Assembly: GCF_003579925.1 (NCBI RefSeq)
Contig: NZ_QUAL01000030.1
Coordinates: 1-35,899, forward strand
Length of the DNA stretch: 35,899 bases
Direction: 5' to 3'
Source: Jiangella rhizosphaerae
GTDB lineage: Bacteria > Actinomycetota > Actinomycetes > Jiangellales > Jiangellaceae
A model generated the notes under the pieces. That model had not been told where the DNA came from and searched no databases. It saw nothing but the letters and a program-made list of their open reading frames with translations. Positions 34,728 to 35,899 of this stretch are shown here, in pieces. The position numbers were made by a program, and so were the translations under genes. The number at the start of each line of letters is the position of its first letter. Position 1 is the stretch's first letter.

Positions 34728-35246
34728 TCAGTCACGCTCCCAGCGGAGTTTGCCCTCTTCGTCGCAGTATCGGCGGCGGAAGCTGTATCGCGGCATCTGC
34801 TCGCGCGGGACCGGCACCCGCCGAAGCGGATGGCTGTCCCACCAGTCCACGTCCCGCTTGACCTTCCACACGGGCAGGTGCGACGGGTAGTGCCGGTCCG
34901 CGGCGTCGCGCACCAGGACCAGCGGAGCGTGGATCACCAGCTCGCCCTCGCGCGTGACGACGGCCAGCCTGAGGCCGCACGTCTCCAGGCACGTCATCAT
35001 CAGGTGCCATCGAGGTGCGGTGCGGCCGGCCTCCGCCCGGACGATCGCCGACAACGCGACGCCGGCCCGCTCCGCCAGCTCCCGCTGACTGAGCCCGGCG
35101 TACGCCCTCGCTGTCCGCAGCACCGACCCCGCCGTGGAGAGGGCGACGCGGAACAACGGGTCCGCGCCCTGGTGCCCCCACTCGGGAACCTCGGCCGGCG
35201 TCGGCGGCGTCGGCCGCGGCATCGAGGCGTCTGGGTCATCGATCAT
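34728..35246 (-). CDS. XRE-type helix-turn-helix regulator
   Basis: The 172-aa product has a Pro-rich N-terminus, a Cro/CI-type helix-turn-helix at about residues 42-78 (LRTARAYAGLSQRELAERAG, then SAIVRAEAGRTAP), and a C-terminal region with DVDWWDSHPLRR and FRRRYCDEEG. I recognise that region only as a tail shared by actinobacterial XRE proteins of unknown target. The frame is open to ATG 35297, but that codon has no ribosome-binding site and abuts the tandem repeat; ATG 35246 has GGATGG close upstream and is preferred. It is separated from gcvP by the riboswitch leader. Confidence 0.8.
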   Translation of the reverse strand: MIDDPDASMPRPTPPTPAEVPEWGHQGADPLFRVALSTAGSVLRTARAYAGLSQRELAERAGVALSAIVRAEAGRTAPRWHLMMTCLETCGLRLAVVTREGELVIHAPLVLVRDAADRHYPSHLPVWKVKRDVDWWDSHPLRRVPVPREQMPRYSFRRRYCDEEGKLRWERD

Positions 35247-35299
35247 GAAACCATCCGACCACGCGGCACCGACCTCGCGCCGAGCCGCGACCGCCATCT

Positions 35300-35880
35300 G
35301 TGGACGACGGCGCCAACCCGCCCCTCCTGTGGACGACAGGGCGCCGGTCGGCCGAGGGTTCGGCCGCCGACGACCCGCCGCGACGGACGCGGCCGGCCGA
35401 TGGCCGGGCCGCCCGACTACCTGTCGTGCCGCTGGAGGTCTGCTGTCCTTTCAGACCGCAGAGCTCCAGCACGCCGGAAGGGCATCATGCGGAGCCGCTG
35501 CCGAGCGGCGACATACCGGCAGACGCGCACGACGGCGCCGATCTGCCCCGCCCATGGACGACGGGCCCGGCCGGCCGATGGCCGGGCCGCCCGACTACCT
35601 CTCGTGGCGCTGGAGGTCTGCTGTCCATTCAGACCGCAGAGCTCCAGCACGCCGGAAGGCACCACGAGGGGGCCGCTGCCGAGCGGCGACATACCGGCAG
35701 ACGTGGACGACGGCGCCGATCCGCCCCGCCCATGGACGACGGGCCCGGCCGGCCGATGGCCGGGCCGCCCGACGACCTGTCGTGGCGCTGGAGGTCTGCT
35801 GTCCATTCAGACCGCAGAGCTCCAGCACGCCGGAAGGCACCACGAGGGGGCCGCGGCCAGGCGGCGACGCACCGGCGGAG
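35300..35880. repeat. Tandem array of a 178-bp non-coding repeat, three copies
   Basis: Copy 2 (35525-35702) and copy 3 (35703-35880) are in phase at exactly 178 bp and differ at about a dozen positions. Copy 1 (35300-35524) has the same beginning and end but carries about 47 extra bases, and its conserved part starts near 35391. Each copy contains a 40-nt bulged stem-loop (35431-35470, 35609-35648, 35787-35826) with GCTGGAG/CTCCAGC outer arms and GTCTG/CAGAC inner arms. The period is not a multiple of three, so the open frames across it are not a repeat protein. The last 19 bases of the window do not continue the unit. Confidence 0.85.
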
Positions 35881-35899
35881 CGGCTGATGACCGCCTCGC

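Noticed and set aside
35300-35335. CTGTGGACGAC sequences resembling DnaA boxes (TTGTCCACA) at the edge of the tandem array
   Set aside because: Only two near-matches with at least one mismatch each, the later copies lose them, and no dnaA, dnaN or partition gene is near.
35300-35887. A 195-codon plus-strand open frame across the tandem array
   Set aside because: The 178-bp period shifts the frame at each copy, so the translation does not repeat; it is a by-product of high GC.

Overview
The window is high-GC throughout, and its gene set points to an actinobacterium (Actinomycetota): an ATP-dependent LigB-type ligase, a SURF1 protein beginning VYRFLLTPRW, a DUF3817 protein, and the aroC-aroK-aroB ... 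aroQ ... pepQ-efp-nusB shikimate/translation cluster on the minus strand. I cannot fix the family from sequence alone. Most genes are ordinary chromosomal housekeeping genes. No prophage, transposase, tRNA, rRNA or CRISPR array is visible.

Layout. 1-2857: 3' part of an HtrA-like protease, a strong terminator, then an ATP-dependent DNA ligase. 2858-3554: gene-free, with a pair of degenerate inverted arms around a near-perfect 56-bp palindrome. 3555-9307: a membrane protein with a glycine-rich segment, SURF1 and DUF3817 (overlapping 3' ends), a two-gene minus-strand operon (thioredoxin-reductase-like flavoprotein without the redox cysteines, then a polytopic class III nucleotide cyclase), and an ArfB-type ribosome rescue factor. 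9419-19416: the aro/pepQ/efp/nusB cluster on the minus strand, split at two places. One insertion (11559-13608) holds a VapBC module flanked by two related membrane-anchored proteins with L7/L12-CTD-like repeats. The other (14044-16638) holds an aldo/keto reductase, an AbiEi-like protein and a flavin-binding split-barrel protein. 19417-24026: the TldD/TldE protease pair, then a self-contained Fic protein behind a three-half-site operator, ending in a bidirectional terminator. 24033-28012: a secreted Tat-type metallophosphoesterase and a three-gene operon (polysaccharide deacetylase, membrane helix-hairpin-helix protein, membrane protein). 28202-31471: a DedA protein facing a coupled DedA - histidine kinase - response regulator operon. 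31594-34665: gcvP under a glycine riboswitch. 34728-35899: an XRE regulator next to a tandem array of a 178-bp non-coding repeat.

An unusually clear cross-cutting signal is regulatory. At least eleven genes, on both strands, carry a TAnnnT-like -10 hexamer that ends 6 or 7 nt before the start codon and mostly lack a good Shine-Dalgarno sequence. This is the pattern of leaderless transcripts, and I used it to choose several starts. Genes inside operons instead show stop/start overlaps (ATGA, GTGA, TGATG, CTGA) or Shine-Dalgarno motifs.

The most interesting unexplained items are the L7/L12-like membrane proteins around vapBC, the cysteine-free flavoprotein coupled to a cyclase with atypical base-recognition residues, the Fic operator, and the two non-coding repeat regions (2885-3316 and 35300-35880).
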